A stretch of DNA of 64,000 nt, from the NCBI RefSeq assembly GCF_910592395.1, contig NC_088324.1, positions 8,086,953 to 8,150,952 on the forward strand, given 5' to 3'. Below, piece by piece: positions 23,626 through 42,168 of this stretch. Made by a program: the position numbers and the translations under genes. The stretch comes from Lineus longissimus (taxonomy: Eukaryota > Nemertea > Pilidiophora > Heteronemertea > Lineidae). The notes beneath the pieces were generated by a model. The model did no database searches and was not told the origin of the DNA. It saw only the letters and a program-made list of their open reading frames with translations. Numbering within the stretch: position 1 is the stretch's first letter; each line of letters begins with the position of its first letter.

Positions 23626-24027
23626 GCCCACCCTTCATTTTCGAATGACGATTCATCAATGAGAGATCTGCGACCGGAATCAGCCTTTAATTACCTGCCA
23701 GGTAATTAAAGGCTGTCACTTCTACCAAATTAGATATGTCAATCGAAAAACTGCGGGGCCAGAAACAGGGATTAAGTTCGGCACACAGGGGTACTAACAA
23801 AATGGTTGGTGCCCGTATAGGACCGACGAAAAGTTTACTTGGATGAGAAGTCATAAGATGAAGACATTTTGACCAGTCAGCAATGTTGATGCCTCCCCTC
23901 ACTTTGCCCTTGCTCGCGTGTGGAAACCTTTGGGAAGCGAATCACCGACAATCCTCAGTCCATGCGCCTAGAATTGTCAAAACATCATTATGTTGGGTAC
24001 ATCTGCCATGAAAGAGCCTCATAGAGC

Positions 24028-24312
24028 CTCATAGAGCCTCATAGCCTAGTGGTTAACACTGCTGGCTACCACGCAATAGGGCCCGGGTTCGATCCCGGGG
24101 AGAACCCAGGATTGTATTTCTGGATGAACCGGCGTGGCTTTCAAGGAACTAAAATTCCTGGCTCTTCACAACACGTACATTAACGTATGAAATACTCGAG
24201 GGTCTGTCGGATGAGACTAAAAGCCGTGGTCCCTTGTACCTGAGTGTCTATGCCAGGGCAAGTAAAAGATCCTACACAGGTGGACAGTAGCCTATAGTGG
24301 ACTCCATACCTC
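24028..24312 (+). mobile_element. tRNA-derived SINE with conserved body
   Basis: The head has an A-box-like CTAGTGGTTAACACTGCTGG (24043-24062) and a B box GGGTTCGATCCC. The body contains ggatgagactaaaagccgtg and ccagggcaagtaaaagatcc, followed by cctatagtggactcca. The last part recurs in reverse orientation at 45247-45360. Three short direct copies of agagcctcat precede the head. It resembles a broadly distributed metazoan SINE type. Confidence 0.75.
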
Positions 24313-27300
24313 CGGCAAAAATCCAATAGGGTTACGACGCCGGTAATGATATGATGATGAAGTCGAGATGTCGTAAACATGCGTTAATAATCGCAAGGTC
24401 GCAGCAATTAAAACCGCTTGTTTGTGTGGCACTTCAGTGGGAGATTCTGCCACTTCACGCATCACAATTTTATTCATTCTTCCGATTTGATTGATTCACA
24501 CCTGACCAACCATGAATAATTGAGAGTCGATATTAACGTTAAGTGGGATTTTTATGCTCCGAGCACCTGAATATGAAATACATGAAGGAACGGATCGGAA
24601 CCGATCCAAAGTCAAACAGCTGTGGTTGGTCAAATGTTGTCAATAGGGGGAGACACCACACAACACTGGATTTTGAGGTACCAGAAATTTGAGTGCGGGG
24701 AAAGCAGCACCACCAAGCAAGAATAGAGGCTTCAATCTTTGAAGCAAGAGGGACCCTCCCCCATAAAATAGAAAATTAAAGCCTTTCTCGTGCCCTCCCC
24801 CTACATCCTTGGTCAGACAACCTGTATTGTACAGTCAATGTACCTCTGAGACCTGTAGCGAGTTTGAAACTTGGTCATTTTAAGCCTTCAAGCAACAGAC
24901 TGCTCAGAGGTCTCTGGTCACTGAATCTGGTTTTCCAGACTTGAATGGAGTAGCTGCCTCAGCACCAGAAATGAACAAACCCAGAAAAAACAAATGTCAA
25001 CCCACCTTGCGCCCCCTGTCCTCCAGAATGCTGCCGCACGCCTCTGGGGGCCGACCTGACGTTGAGGGCTACTGAACCGCCGCTTATCCATTCAGATTCA
25101 ACATCGTATCGTCACACGGTGTGAATAAATACGTACACCATCCCAGACTATTCCATTGATCATTTTCGTTAGCGTCTGATGAAACCAGGCTATACACGCC
25201 ATATGTTCTCAACAGTATAATAATCCATTTCATGAATTTTTTAATCCTTTACATGGTCATTTGAGCCGTAAAGTTTAACTAAACACAGATATCTGAATTG
25301 TGAACGAGAATCAGTTTACATGTAGATTTTCAAACGACTTTCATCCCATCAAATATTCAATCCTTGGATCACCGTATTCCGCAAGGTTCATCCAGAAGGT
25401 TCATCCATATCACTTTTATCAGATATTTTTACGAGTCAGAGTGCAAGGTGAGTAGCATGCAAAAGACCTTTAGATTTGCTCCCAAGTTATTTGTTTCTTC
25501 TAATGATCGTAATTGTATTCCACTGGCACTGCCAATGGGAGGAGCATGTGAATGAGTCTGTTCAGAATGTTTAGAATGACCATCCATCAGTTGAAAACAA
25601 GTCAAATCGAAACATTCCTACCAAAATTTGTCAGACACCACGGTTTTGATACAGATTCGATGACGTTTGCTTGCCGACAGGACTTGACAAGACAAAGCCA
25701 GAATTTTATATTCCACTTCAGCTATTGCACTTCAGAGTTCCGGCTACAATATGGCATTGATATTAGCAGAGCGTAATGTACACAGAAACATTACGTATCG
25801 CTGTACATTGTAAACAATGATCAGACGTCACAAATGAGAGTACAAATCGACACAACCTACAAATGTCTGGAAACGAGGAAGCTTGTTTTAATGACCAATT
25901 AATGACTCCATAGGGGATGAGAATGCAGAAACGCACAATATTTCAAAGTATCCTTGAAATTCTCATTCACATGCTCCTCCCGTTGTATACCAAGTGAAAA
26001 TGACTCAATGCTCAGGATGACAATAAAAGTCTAAAAAGATGAGTAACTACCTTTTTATCCACTTGAGACATCTGGCCCAAGTGCACAAAATCCAAAATTC
26101 ACAAAATTTTGTTGTAGTTAGTACGGTCGGTAAAACCTTTTAAATACCCACTCAAATATCTAGCAGGCAGTGTAAAATTCAGAAAACACTGTCACCTCAC
26201 AGTATGGTGGAATTAGGAAATGTTTCTCCGATGTATCTTGCATCCAGGTGTCTGACAGCAATTTGACTTGTAAACTATCAAATTATCCAGTTTTCTACTA
26301 TACTAGTAATACTAGGTGACACAAAAAAGACTATACACTTTCAATTTTGAATAGCTCCCAAGATATTGATCTCACAATTACCAAATTTCTGCAAAATGTC
26401 ACCTGGTACTTGTAAAGATTCATATTTTTTGAGGTATTTAAAATCAAATGTAGATAATGTATTTTTGTGTTGCCCAGTAGTACGCCCGGCCATGCTGCCA
26501 CAACAGCAGCCAGTGCATGGCTCAGCTGCATGAACCAAGCTGTACACAGATTAGATACATCGTGTACCTGAATGAAGCCCAGCTGATTACCTGATAGGAC
26601 CACATTGAAGGTAACCAGCTGTCCGACCTGCCCTTACTACTGTACAAGTTACAACCAGTTAAGCCGAATGTGAACAAACTGTGTCGCCAGCTGCATAAAT
26701 AATGTATCAAGAATGAACAAATATTGATGTTAGACTATGTGAAGTATTTGAGAAAAAAACATTGCAATTTTATAAATTTTTTTAATCAAACATGTGATCA
26801 ATTATGAAAATGAAATGCATTTGTGTCATTTTTTTACTTTCTTATGCAGCATCTGTTCCCAACACGAGCGAGTTGATTTGTTATTTTGATTAAAATACGC
26901 AAGTCGGGAGAAGATATCACAACAATGATATCACATGACTCGTACAATCCTTCAAAGATCCAATATGGCTTCCATCTCTTTTTCAAATTTTTATGTCTTG
27001 ACTGAATGAATGACTCTTCCAATGATCAGATTGAACTGTCCTCACAACAAAGTACAAAATGTAATATAAACATTGATTATTCCAGCAGCTAGACTCATCA
27101 GTGAGCCGGTTAGCACAAGCCTTCTTAACGGCCGTGAACATCAATCCACAGGTCTCCTTCTTTCACACAACGACGAGGGCATATCGACATCACTCATCAG
27201 TTAGCAAGGCGACACAAGATACATGACAATCCTTTCCATCCAAATCATGACAGAGCGACCGACATAATACTAGCAGACGTTACCTCATCCTGGATAACAA

Positions 27301-27504
27301 ATGACCAGAGCGTTGACAGGAAAATCGCCTGATGGGCAGAATAACTGGTCTCCTGCCAAGAGCTCGATAGAGACCCCAGAGCTGCTAATGACAGACTGTC
27401 TGTGGATGCCAACCTCTTGTACAAATACTTCATCATATTCCAAACGATAGCTATTTTCACTTGCAGAACTTTTGCACACATTTGTATATGCAGATACCCT
27501 AATG

Positions 27505-27862
27505 CAAATATCTATTCGTTTCTTGTACCCCCCTCCTCAAGGGTAGTTAAGCTATCACCACTAATCTTTGCCGATGCTTGAGAAGTATTTATTTTTCCTT
27601 TAGTGAAAATTTGGCGAAGCTGGAAAGAAAAAGGATGCTAATGTGTCGATGTCTTGTCGAACATACAGCCTTACCCAGTAAAATTAGTCCGGTTACTTTA
27701 TATGATGGTGATAACTGATATATTGTTGATGGTGATGTCTTGACGAAAGAAAAAGTAGCATTGGTGAAAAAAGGGTGATGCTTGAGCCTTAAGATGTCGT
27801 TATAGGGTGATAAGGTGTCGTACCCTTGAGGAGGGGGGGGGGTACAAGACACGAATTGATAC
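27505..27862. mobile_element. Imperfect inverted-repeat element
   Basis: The left arm tcttgtacccccctcctcaa ggta (near 27521-27544) pairs with the right arm tacccttgaggagggggg and gtacaagacacg (27821-27855), extended by attcgtt/aattgat-type outer bases. The interior of about 270 bp shows no coding signal. It is probably a MITE; the target-site duplication is unclear. Confidence 0.55.
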
Positions 27863-28925
27863 TTGCATAGATCTGTATACAATTTGTATAATCAAAATTC
27901 TGCCAAGAAGAGCTTGATTGACTCATAAATAGAACAAAAGAAAGTGTGCGTAGACCAATTTAATTAGAAGTACATGTATGTCAATATTGCACTGAGATGA
28001 TATATGCAAACTTTCTTCAAGAGTTACATGTAGTGTACATGAGTACAGTGGCAGATAGTAAATAAAGCCTTGAGTCAGAGGCAAGGACATGATTTGTTTG
28101 CTATGACATGTAACAACCTAACCTGAGTGTACATACAAGTGTAATGTCCAACCATTCAGTGTTCTCCACTGCTCATTTTAACTCGAGGGCATCAGATCAA
28201 ACTACCAGAAACTACACCACCTAACCAAGATTTTTGAAGCTGTGATGTGTTTTCTATCAGTAGACATCCACCAACCCAAAAATACCTTCGAATCAGACAA
28301 CAAATTCACACCAAAATCTAAGGCTAACACCAGTCCTGGTTCAAACAAAATTCAGTGGAGAACACTGCTTCTAAAACTGCCAAATCATAACGGACAGGTT
28401 GGCGGGCGGCTGAGTCATTCGACCGAATTCTGTGGGCGGCAAATGGAGAGTAAACAATACTCGAATATTTGAAGCCCTTTCAACTGCGATGACATCTCGA
28501 TAGGTTATTATGGGAGACAAATACATGGCAGTCCGGCAGATCTTTAGTTTAGATGTGCATCATGCGACAAACAGAGGAAATGAATTAGAAATTGGTCATA
28601 TGTCAAGACAGGAAATTTTTTAATCAGCTGACATCTGGTTAGTAGAGCAGGTAATTTGAAATGATCTACAAGTACATATATGTTAAATTAGTCTTTGCAG
28701 TTTAAGAATCAATGGCGATGTACTGTACACGTCACAGTAACACTATCCTTTCAAATGTAGACTAGTTTTGAGTAAAATTTCAATCTATAACAAAATATTT
28801 TTTCGATTACTGTACCAGAAAACTTGAATGAACTGTATATGGTTTACAATTTACAAGACAACACTTTCCCATCTTACAGACTGGTTCATATACCTATCAA
28901 AGTGTGATCAATAACTAGAAAAGGC

Positions 28926-29226
28926 CATGGCTATTCGTACCGTGACAGGGCCGGCTGGCCTGGCTGGAAGTCAAGGACCCCACCCACACCCGGAGCCAGG
29001 AGTAAAGGCACTGCCAACACTCGTCACAAACAAACACCACCTCAATCATGAATTAGGCCTACTTTCCTTACCCACCATCACCCATGTCACCACGGTGCGA
29101 TCTATTTATTCACTTCGTATTATTCGCACCATCACGGTACGGCACCTTTCACCGTAACGGTGTTTCCGACAGTGCGAATAAGACCGGAAACAATGGCCCC
29201 ATGCACCGTGGCGGTTCGAATAGCCA
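28926..29226. mobile_element. ~300-bp inverted-repeat element
   Basis: The left end tggctattcgtaccgtgac is mirrored by the right end caccgtggcggttcgaatag followed by cca. The interior is rich in further paired words such as gtgcgat, attcgcacc, cggtacgg and ccgtaacgg, so most of the element can fold back. No open frame of interest. Confidence 0.65.
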
Positions 29227-29691
29227 GTTCCATAAGAAAAACCTATGATACACTGGTCTGTAGCAGTCGTCAATGTATGAAGGAATGGACAGGACTAATT
29301 ACACCTATACCTTAATGTCACCATAAATAATTCATTATCATACAAGGAATAAAACTATTGATAATTCTGACAGCTACATGTGTACAGCCCTCGCTATTAA
29401 TATCAGCTACACAATGTATAAAATAATGCAGATATTGTGACGACCCAGCAGATCTCGTTCAAAATCAATAGCCTGTGACCACTAAGACAAGTACTCTCTC
29501 TGATTGCTCCTATTGGGTCCAAGTTCCTTATCTGTCAATGACTTCCATCAACCATTCTTATCATCTTGTCCACCAAAGACTTTGATATAGCAATGATTCC
29601 TGTGCTCTCCTCAATAGAGCATTAAATACCTTTTGACATTTTTGGAAAACCTAAAAAAAGTTACAAAGTCAAAAACCGGTATTTACATACG

Positions 29692-30179
29692 ACAATCAAG
29701 ATGTACAGACCGGGGGAGCTGGCTGGACGTACCCATAAGTCTTTGCGGTAGTCTCGCGCGTACCGGATATAACCTATCAAGCTTTTCTCCTTCAGAGAAA
29801 TACTGCGTTGCGCTCAACTGCCAATTATGCATTAGTCTGGTGGACACGAGGTTGGCCTTAAACTTGCTTGAAATCGAAAATTTGGACAACACACGTGTAC
29901 TACAGCAAACGGCAGCATTCTGACAAAAAGAAACATGTGGTCTGATTCTATTTTTACTTGTCATTTAGTGATCACGCGTCCAACCTCGTATGCAGGGTAA
30001 TGTGGCTTTCTCATTGGTCGAACGTTAATTTTGTTCACAGCCTTATAAGGCACTTGAGCGCAACGCAGTATTTCTCTGAAGGAGAAAAGCTTGATGGGTT
30101 ATATCCGGTACGCGCGAGACTACCGCAAAGACTTATGGGTACGTCCAGCCAGCTCCCCCGGTCTGTACATCTTGATTGT
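29692..30179. mobile_element. Foldback element with 125-bp terminal inverted repeats
   Basis: The left arm (29692-29816) begins acaatcaagatgtacagacc. The right arm (30055-30179) is its reverse complement and ends ggtctgtacatcttgattgt. The arms are identical or nearly so over 125 bp, with a 238-bp centre. No matching target-site duplication is visible. Long near-identical arms imply a young insertion or arm homogenisation. Confidence 0.9.
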
Positions 30180-30845
30180 AGTATTACATTTAGTACAGAA
30201 CAATGATGAAAAACAATGATACAATGGCAATAACAATGAAAAGTCTGAAAAGTATAAATATTGTCGAAATATAATCATCATCAACCAGTTCGGAACTTGA
30301 AACAAACTTTCAAATTGCAAAGTTTTCAAAGTTTACTAGTTTAATTTCAGGAAGTGATTGGGGACGGGCGAAATTATGAGTATAGGGTTTTGCTATAAAA
30401 AGGATACACTGCATCCGGATGCTGGCTCAAAATGGGAACAGTTGGGAGGGGAATTTCGCTTTTACTGCCAACGATCGACTGCTTTAATCTATTCAAACTG
30501 ATCTACCTACCTTCCCTCGAACATCAGAGGGTCACTGTTATCCTCAAATCCTTCTAAAATCGTATCCATTATGGCAAAAATGTGCTGTAAATTCGATCAT
30601 TTATAAATTTCCGCCATCTTTGAAATAACAAGAACTGCGCATGCGCTTGACCGGAATGAAAAGCAATTTGTCACAGTTATATCCAATCCGCGTTAGCAGG
30701 TCATGTGATCTTTGGGTGGCAATACACAGTGCGGAGGACGGTGTCAAGGGCAGCGTCAAATAGGCCCTGGCAACTAACACGAGGTAGTCTTTCAGTTCCT
30801 GCTGAGGCCTAATCATACATCACAGCACCCTGACGAAAAAGATAT

Positions 30846-31075
30846 CAGATTCACCATGGTATAAAATTGGAGTTTACCAAATTACCATGCTCACCATGTT
30901 GAATTCAAAGATTACCATGGTGAGATTCACTATGGTGAAGTGCGGCTCACCATGGTGAATTCAAAGATTACCATGCTCACCATCATGGTGAATGTAGAAT
31001 TTACCATGCTCACCTGGGTGAAATATTGCACCGTCCCAATTCACTATGGTGAAGTGCGGTCAGTTTGCGATGGTG
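30846..31075. repeat. Cluster of CACCATGGTG-type palindromes
   Basis: Within 230 bp there are about ten variants of TTCACCATGGTGAA, TTACCATGCTCACC and TTCACTATGGTGAAGTGCGG in both orientations, many self-complementary. The spacing is irregular, so it is not a clean tandem array. It may be a compound inverted-repeat element or a decayed palindromic satellite. Confidence 0.7.
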
Positions 31076-31563
31076 AAATTGAGACACATTTATCCTAAGG
31101 GTAGGCCCCCTACACCAAGACTTGACCTGACCCAATGTATGCCTGCCCTTATCAGCCCAGGAACTCCCCAATCAAAGCAAAATCATGAAGGCCATCGCAC
31201 TATATTTCATTCGTCTTTTGTCATGGTTCTGTCTACAGTGTAATTTTGGTAAGAAGCCCTCACATTCGTTGTCACTCCTTGTTTGCTTTCGAATCACATC
31301 GTCACAAAGTCCTTCTCCAAGTATCTGATGACCATCTCCGCTGCTTGTGTGTCGAGGCTGCAGTCGTCAAAGACGTTTTATTAGCTGTTGGCGTTGCTAT
31401 AGCACTGATGCTTCCTAAACCGTCGAGAAAGACTGGCATGATTGTATTAAGGATTACTCATTTTTCTCACCAAGTTTTACCCAGGAGACAGGAGTGTTTG
31501 ACACCTTCAACGCCGAACCACGTAGATCTGCGTGGCCCAAATTCCTCCTCTTCGAGCTGATTA

Positions 31564-31724
31564 TCGGAGTCTCATGGGCTTCACTAAAGAACTACGCCAT
31601 CGCCATCTTCAGGGCAAGAGAGAAACTGAAAAGACCGAACGGTCTTTTCACGGTCTTTTCAGTTCCTTCCTTGCCCTGAAGATGGCGATGGCGTAGTTCT
31701 TTCATGAAGTCCATGAGACTCCGA
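31564..31724. repeat. 161-bp near-perfect hairpin
   Basis: The left arm starts tcggagtctcatgg and contains aagaactacgccatcgccat. The right arm contains atggcgatggcgtagttctt and ends gagactccga. The arms are about 75 bp with a few mismatches, and the centre is itself built from repeats of ggtcttttca. No promoter or coding signal is recognised. Confidence 0.9.
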
Positions 31725-33167
31725 CAACGCGACGACGGAACTCTAGCGGCAAATCGAAGAACTAGAACCAATATTGTATATTGCTACGTATCATGACAAC
31801 CAACCTCTTCCAGCTGGTTATCTGGTCAGGTTGGGACGAAATTGACACAACCTTCAAAGGTTCCTTCAGCTGTACACGACAACATTACACTTGTGTTCTA
31901 CATGGGTGATGCAAGACAACTGATTTGGTTATACCATGGTAATCATCTCACAATGACGGACAATGGAACAACCAACATCTGCCACTTAATAGTGCCAGCT
32001 GGTATATCTGATCTCACGGGACTGGTTGTACCCAATATCTACCTGACAGCTCTTTAAGTACTACTTGAAAAAAACACAAAACACAAAAAAAATCAATGCT
32101 GGGAGTTTCATCAAACCTTGCAGAAGTGTAGTCCTATATCTTGTCAATGTCATAAGTGAATTTGAAAAAGTTCAAATGATTCTAAATGGTTTTATTAGTG
32201 TTTTCATGACACATGTCAGAATTTGACACAATACGGGGCCGTGTTAATATACTGCCTGTGAGGGAATATCTAAGAAAAAGATCGCGTTCCTATTACAAAA
32301 TCGACCGAAATTCTGTTAGTTGATCATTTACAATCAAGCCCAAAACGTCTACTTTAAGTCATCTTGTCATCCAGCTTGAGGCTTGCATGGTTACGACCAT
32401 AATTAGTCAGTGTCAGTAATTATTCAGCAATTTTGTGTAGCTGATTCAGCAATTAATGAGGTAATCCCTGTCTATCATGATTTTTACCTTCAAATTTATT
32501 GGCAGAAGTGCTTACAAATTCCTCACCCATATAAGCTGGTTCAATGTAATTAAAGCATGCAGTGTATCGGGTTCAGGGTGGGCGAGTGTCTAAGAGAATT
32601 CAAATTTCCCCGCGCTGAGTTCGGCTCGAAACATGGTCCTCCATGAAAATCATTTGGTAAGCCCCGTTTGTAAGGATACGCCATCTTGGATTCAGCTGAT
32701 TAAAAACTGTAAATATTTAGGTAGGCGTAAACATTGACTGTTTACTCTCTGTCACTATTAAATATGCAAAATCTGACAACTGGATCCGATAGAATATATA
32801 TTATTCGTGAGTTCTGCGGGGTTTGGTTGCAATACACGATGTATTTCTTGCAAAAACCGCCCCGATATATAGCGAATACGGAAGTGAAAACCTCCCATTC
32901 TATGCTCCGTGTACATTTTGTGTACATTATGTATGGCTTCAGTTCCATTTTGCAATACGTCATCGCCGAGTATTGCGTATGTGTTCAGGGATACAGTTTA
33001 GTAGTTTAGGGCAAGAGCCCTTGGGCATGTTTTTGTTTACGTTATCAAATCATTTTTCTGAGTGTTTTACAATAGGGTAGTAAGCAAGAAAAGTCTTGTT
33101 GTTTTTTGGAGGGAGGTCTCGTGGTCATGCCTTCCGGTATATTTACAAGTCCCCACACAACCTCACA

Positions 33168-33295
33168 TCGCACGGTATTGTATCGCCACGTCATGGGGAG
33201 ATGGTGCGTTATATCGCCACTTTTTAATGGGAATTTAACGCCAGGACGTAAAAGGCAATATAACGCCGAAGTGGCGATATAATATCGCGCAACGC
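33168..33295. mobile_element. GTTGCGYGATATT-ended MITE, copy 1
   Basis: The ends pair ggtattgtatcgccac with gtggcgatataatatcgcgc. The interior contains gatggtgcgttatatcgcc and gacgtaaaaggc. A second copy lies at 45657-45757, beyond the other end of Rab14, sharing tattgtatcgccacgtc and gacgtaaa.ggc words. It is located about 0.9 kb upstream of the Rab14 coding start exon. Confidence 0.75.
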
Positions 33296-34176
33296 TACAG
33301 ATATCATACATACAATCTTGACAAAATGATGTTGTGTAGGCCTACCCTAAGTTTGTAAATGGTTCTCCAAGGTTTTCTAAAGGTAGGATGGTTGGTACCC
33401 TTGCTGTTCACGAATTTTAGCCAGTGTAGCACAGCACAAGTTGGGGCAACCAGCAATTTAAGGTAGGGCAGCCCAAAAAAACTCTTTGAGCAGATCAGGT
33501 GGCTGCTTCCATTGTTGAGTGGGTCGCCCAGACAAATGGCCTTGTGGCGAACAGAGGGCTAGTTGATCTCGATGATTCTGGTGATTTCATATAAATACAG
33601 AAACAGAAGACGAAGCAGTCATGTAATTTGATATTTCATATCACTTATCAGTTCATCATTGGGGGTGAGCTAACCTCACATCTATCTGTTCTATGCCATG
33701 CAGTATCCAGTTTAGGAAAGATGATTGAATTTCTGTGGGTAATGCATTGACTACCGAAATCAATATAGGTGTGGAAATTGTGGTCTACATGTAGAGCAAG
33801 TAGTAATGTTACTTTGTTTAGGTTTGTTCAACATGAATGTTGGCATTGGATCTGGTGTATTCCATCCATCCAAGGTGTTTTTTTAATGCACAAAATGAAA
33901 GTAAGTCTTGTGATGTAATGGTGAAGCAGTAAGTTGACCTGAATTTTAAACTAACGCCTGGTACATGTCAATGTACAATTGTTAAGGACATTAGTTAAAA
34001 TAGGAAAGGTATTGTTCATGTACCTGCCTATTGCAGGTTTCAAGCTTACGGATTTCAAGAACCAAGCAAAATCTACTTTAGGGGGCAATTTGTGTAATGT
34101 TGTGCTGGCATATACTCATAAGATGCATGAAAGATGGGCGCCAAGGCAGTCACTTAATGCTGTTAGTTTGTTTTAA

Positions 34177-40342
<6,166 letters not shown>

Positions 40343-41292
40343 CTGGCTCTAGGACAACTATAAACGACAATTATCGTTATCTATAGAGGGGTTGCACCGA
40401 CGCCTCCTGGTGACGTCTAGTCGCACCAGGTTTTAACGTGTTGCTCAACAGTGATCACCGTTTGTGATTATTTATCAGTGCGTAGAGTGCGCCAGGGATC
40501 GTGAGGATTTTGATATCGCAATTGACGGAGATGTTTTCCTCCTTTCCCTCGGACATGGCGTGTGCAGGTGTAAGCTGCAGGCAGCATTGTCAGTGCTGTT
40601 TTGTGATGCCGAGTAAACTGTAGGGAGCAAGTCTTGACATGAGATGCCACCCTGTGCAATCGGGACCATTGTGGCCGTACCTGGGTTGGTTTGCATATTG
40701 AGAGAGCATCTTTGACTTTCAAGATGACGACGTTGGCAAGTTCATCTTGACTGGGGTCTGCAACCCCTCTGTATGAAGCAGTTATTAATGTTTACTTGAT
40801 ATCAGTAACCTTATCTTAAAGTGGACAAACCGGAGGGGCCAGATTTTAAATGTGCCACATTTTGTGGAGCTTGATGGGTGGAACGTGATTGGGGCATGGC
40901 AGTTGGGCACCGATCTAAATATTTCTGGACTATATCGGAAAATGATTTGTCTTTTGCTCCACTGAATCAAGTCATTATCACTTATTTTAGATTTGCACTG
41001 CACTCATTTCGGGGCTAGAACTCCACCAAGGCACAGAGCCCTGGGCCGTGGTGACACCTCAATCAGCTTTGTGGCCTCGAATACTTTCCTTCATATTCCA
41101 TCGAGCAAGGCTACATTTCTCACAAACGGTCTTGGAACGGGTGCCCTCAGATTTATTCATTTCTAGCCCTGTCATTCGGGGGGAACATTATGACTAAGAG
41201 TGCATTGCAAGCATATTGAAAGAGATTCGGGCGGGTGGAGGCCAGAGTTGTGCTGCACTAGGTGGAACCAATGTAGTGGGGCACAAACTGAA

Positions 41293-41381
41293 GCTGCCCG
41301 AAAATGCTGCAACATTTGTTGCGGATAGCTGCAACAAAAATTGCATGTGTCCTGCAACAAAAGTTGCAGCGTGTTCGGCGC
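41293..41381. mobile_element. Short inverted-repeat element
   Basis: The left arm gcccgaaaatgctgcaac and atttgttgc pairs with the right arm gcaacaaaagttgcagc and gtgttcggcgc, over about 28 bp each with a few mismatches. The centre contains a further gctgcaacaaaaattgc word. It resembles the element at 18449-18594. Confidence 0.65.
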
Positions 41382-42144
41382 TCATTGGAAAGTTGAGCGC
41401 GATCAGTCTTCGGAATGCATGTAGTGATATTTAACAAGGGTTGACTTTGATGTAATTTGGTCCAGTTTTTGCTGTGATGGGGTAAGGAGCCAATGTGCTA
41501 AATGTTCAAATCTTTCCGACTGACGCTATATATGTAAGCCAAATGTTTGGCATGTATTTGTGTGCCATTACTTGTTTGTTTCAAATAAGTGATTCCTAAT
41601 TTCCTCGAATTGATAATTTTCTGCGAATACTATAACTATAGACAGTGAGGTCTTATGCACTCTGCCTAGTTTGCCCCCAACATTTTCAATCTCGTGTTTC
41701 TTTCCATTGGGCCGAAACTGCTCAGCAATTGAAGTTTTATCTGGGACCGGAGGTGCCTCAATATTCATGTTGTGGAATTATCCCTCTGTTTGTCAATCAG
41801 ATCGAAACTTGTCGATCATTCACGAAAATCCTCATCATCTGATCAAAACATGTAAGGGGTGTACTATGTGGTTGTAAGTAATGCACCTGGTTCTTGAAAT
41901 CCAGTACAAGTAATGCAATTTTGTTTTTGCTTTAGGTGGATGTGTAACAGCGAACAAGTTACAGCTATGTCTTGTTGAGTTTCAAAACAATTCGCTCTGC
42001 AAAAGTGAATTTCACTCTTTCTGTACATTTGCCTGAGATATTTTCTAGTGGTCTTGTGAATATTTAACACTCTTACAATTCGCTGTATAAACTAAGTAGC
42101 CAATTTTAAAACAGTGCTTGAAATTAGCCTTGTATAGTTTTTTG

Positions 42145-42168
42145 CCCCCCCCCCCCCCCCCCCCCCCC
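42145..42168. repeat. Poly-C tract
   Basis: A 24-base homopolymeric C run, extended by accccc. Length in such runs is often mis-sequenced. Confidence 0.95.

Larger units (their letters stand above)
16531..32300. other. Gene-poor region between centrosomin-family gene and Rab14
   Basis: I find no exon that I can support with splice sites and a recognisable peptide in these 15.8 kb. All open frames are short and have no family resemblance. The stretch contains tRNA-like SINE remnants, several inverted-repeat elements, a 117-bp direct duplication and a cluster of palindromic CACCATGGTG words, each listed separately. It may include distal promoters or 5' UTR exons for either neighbour. Confidence 0.6.
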
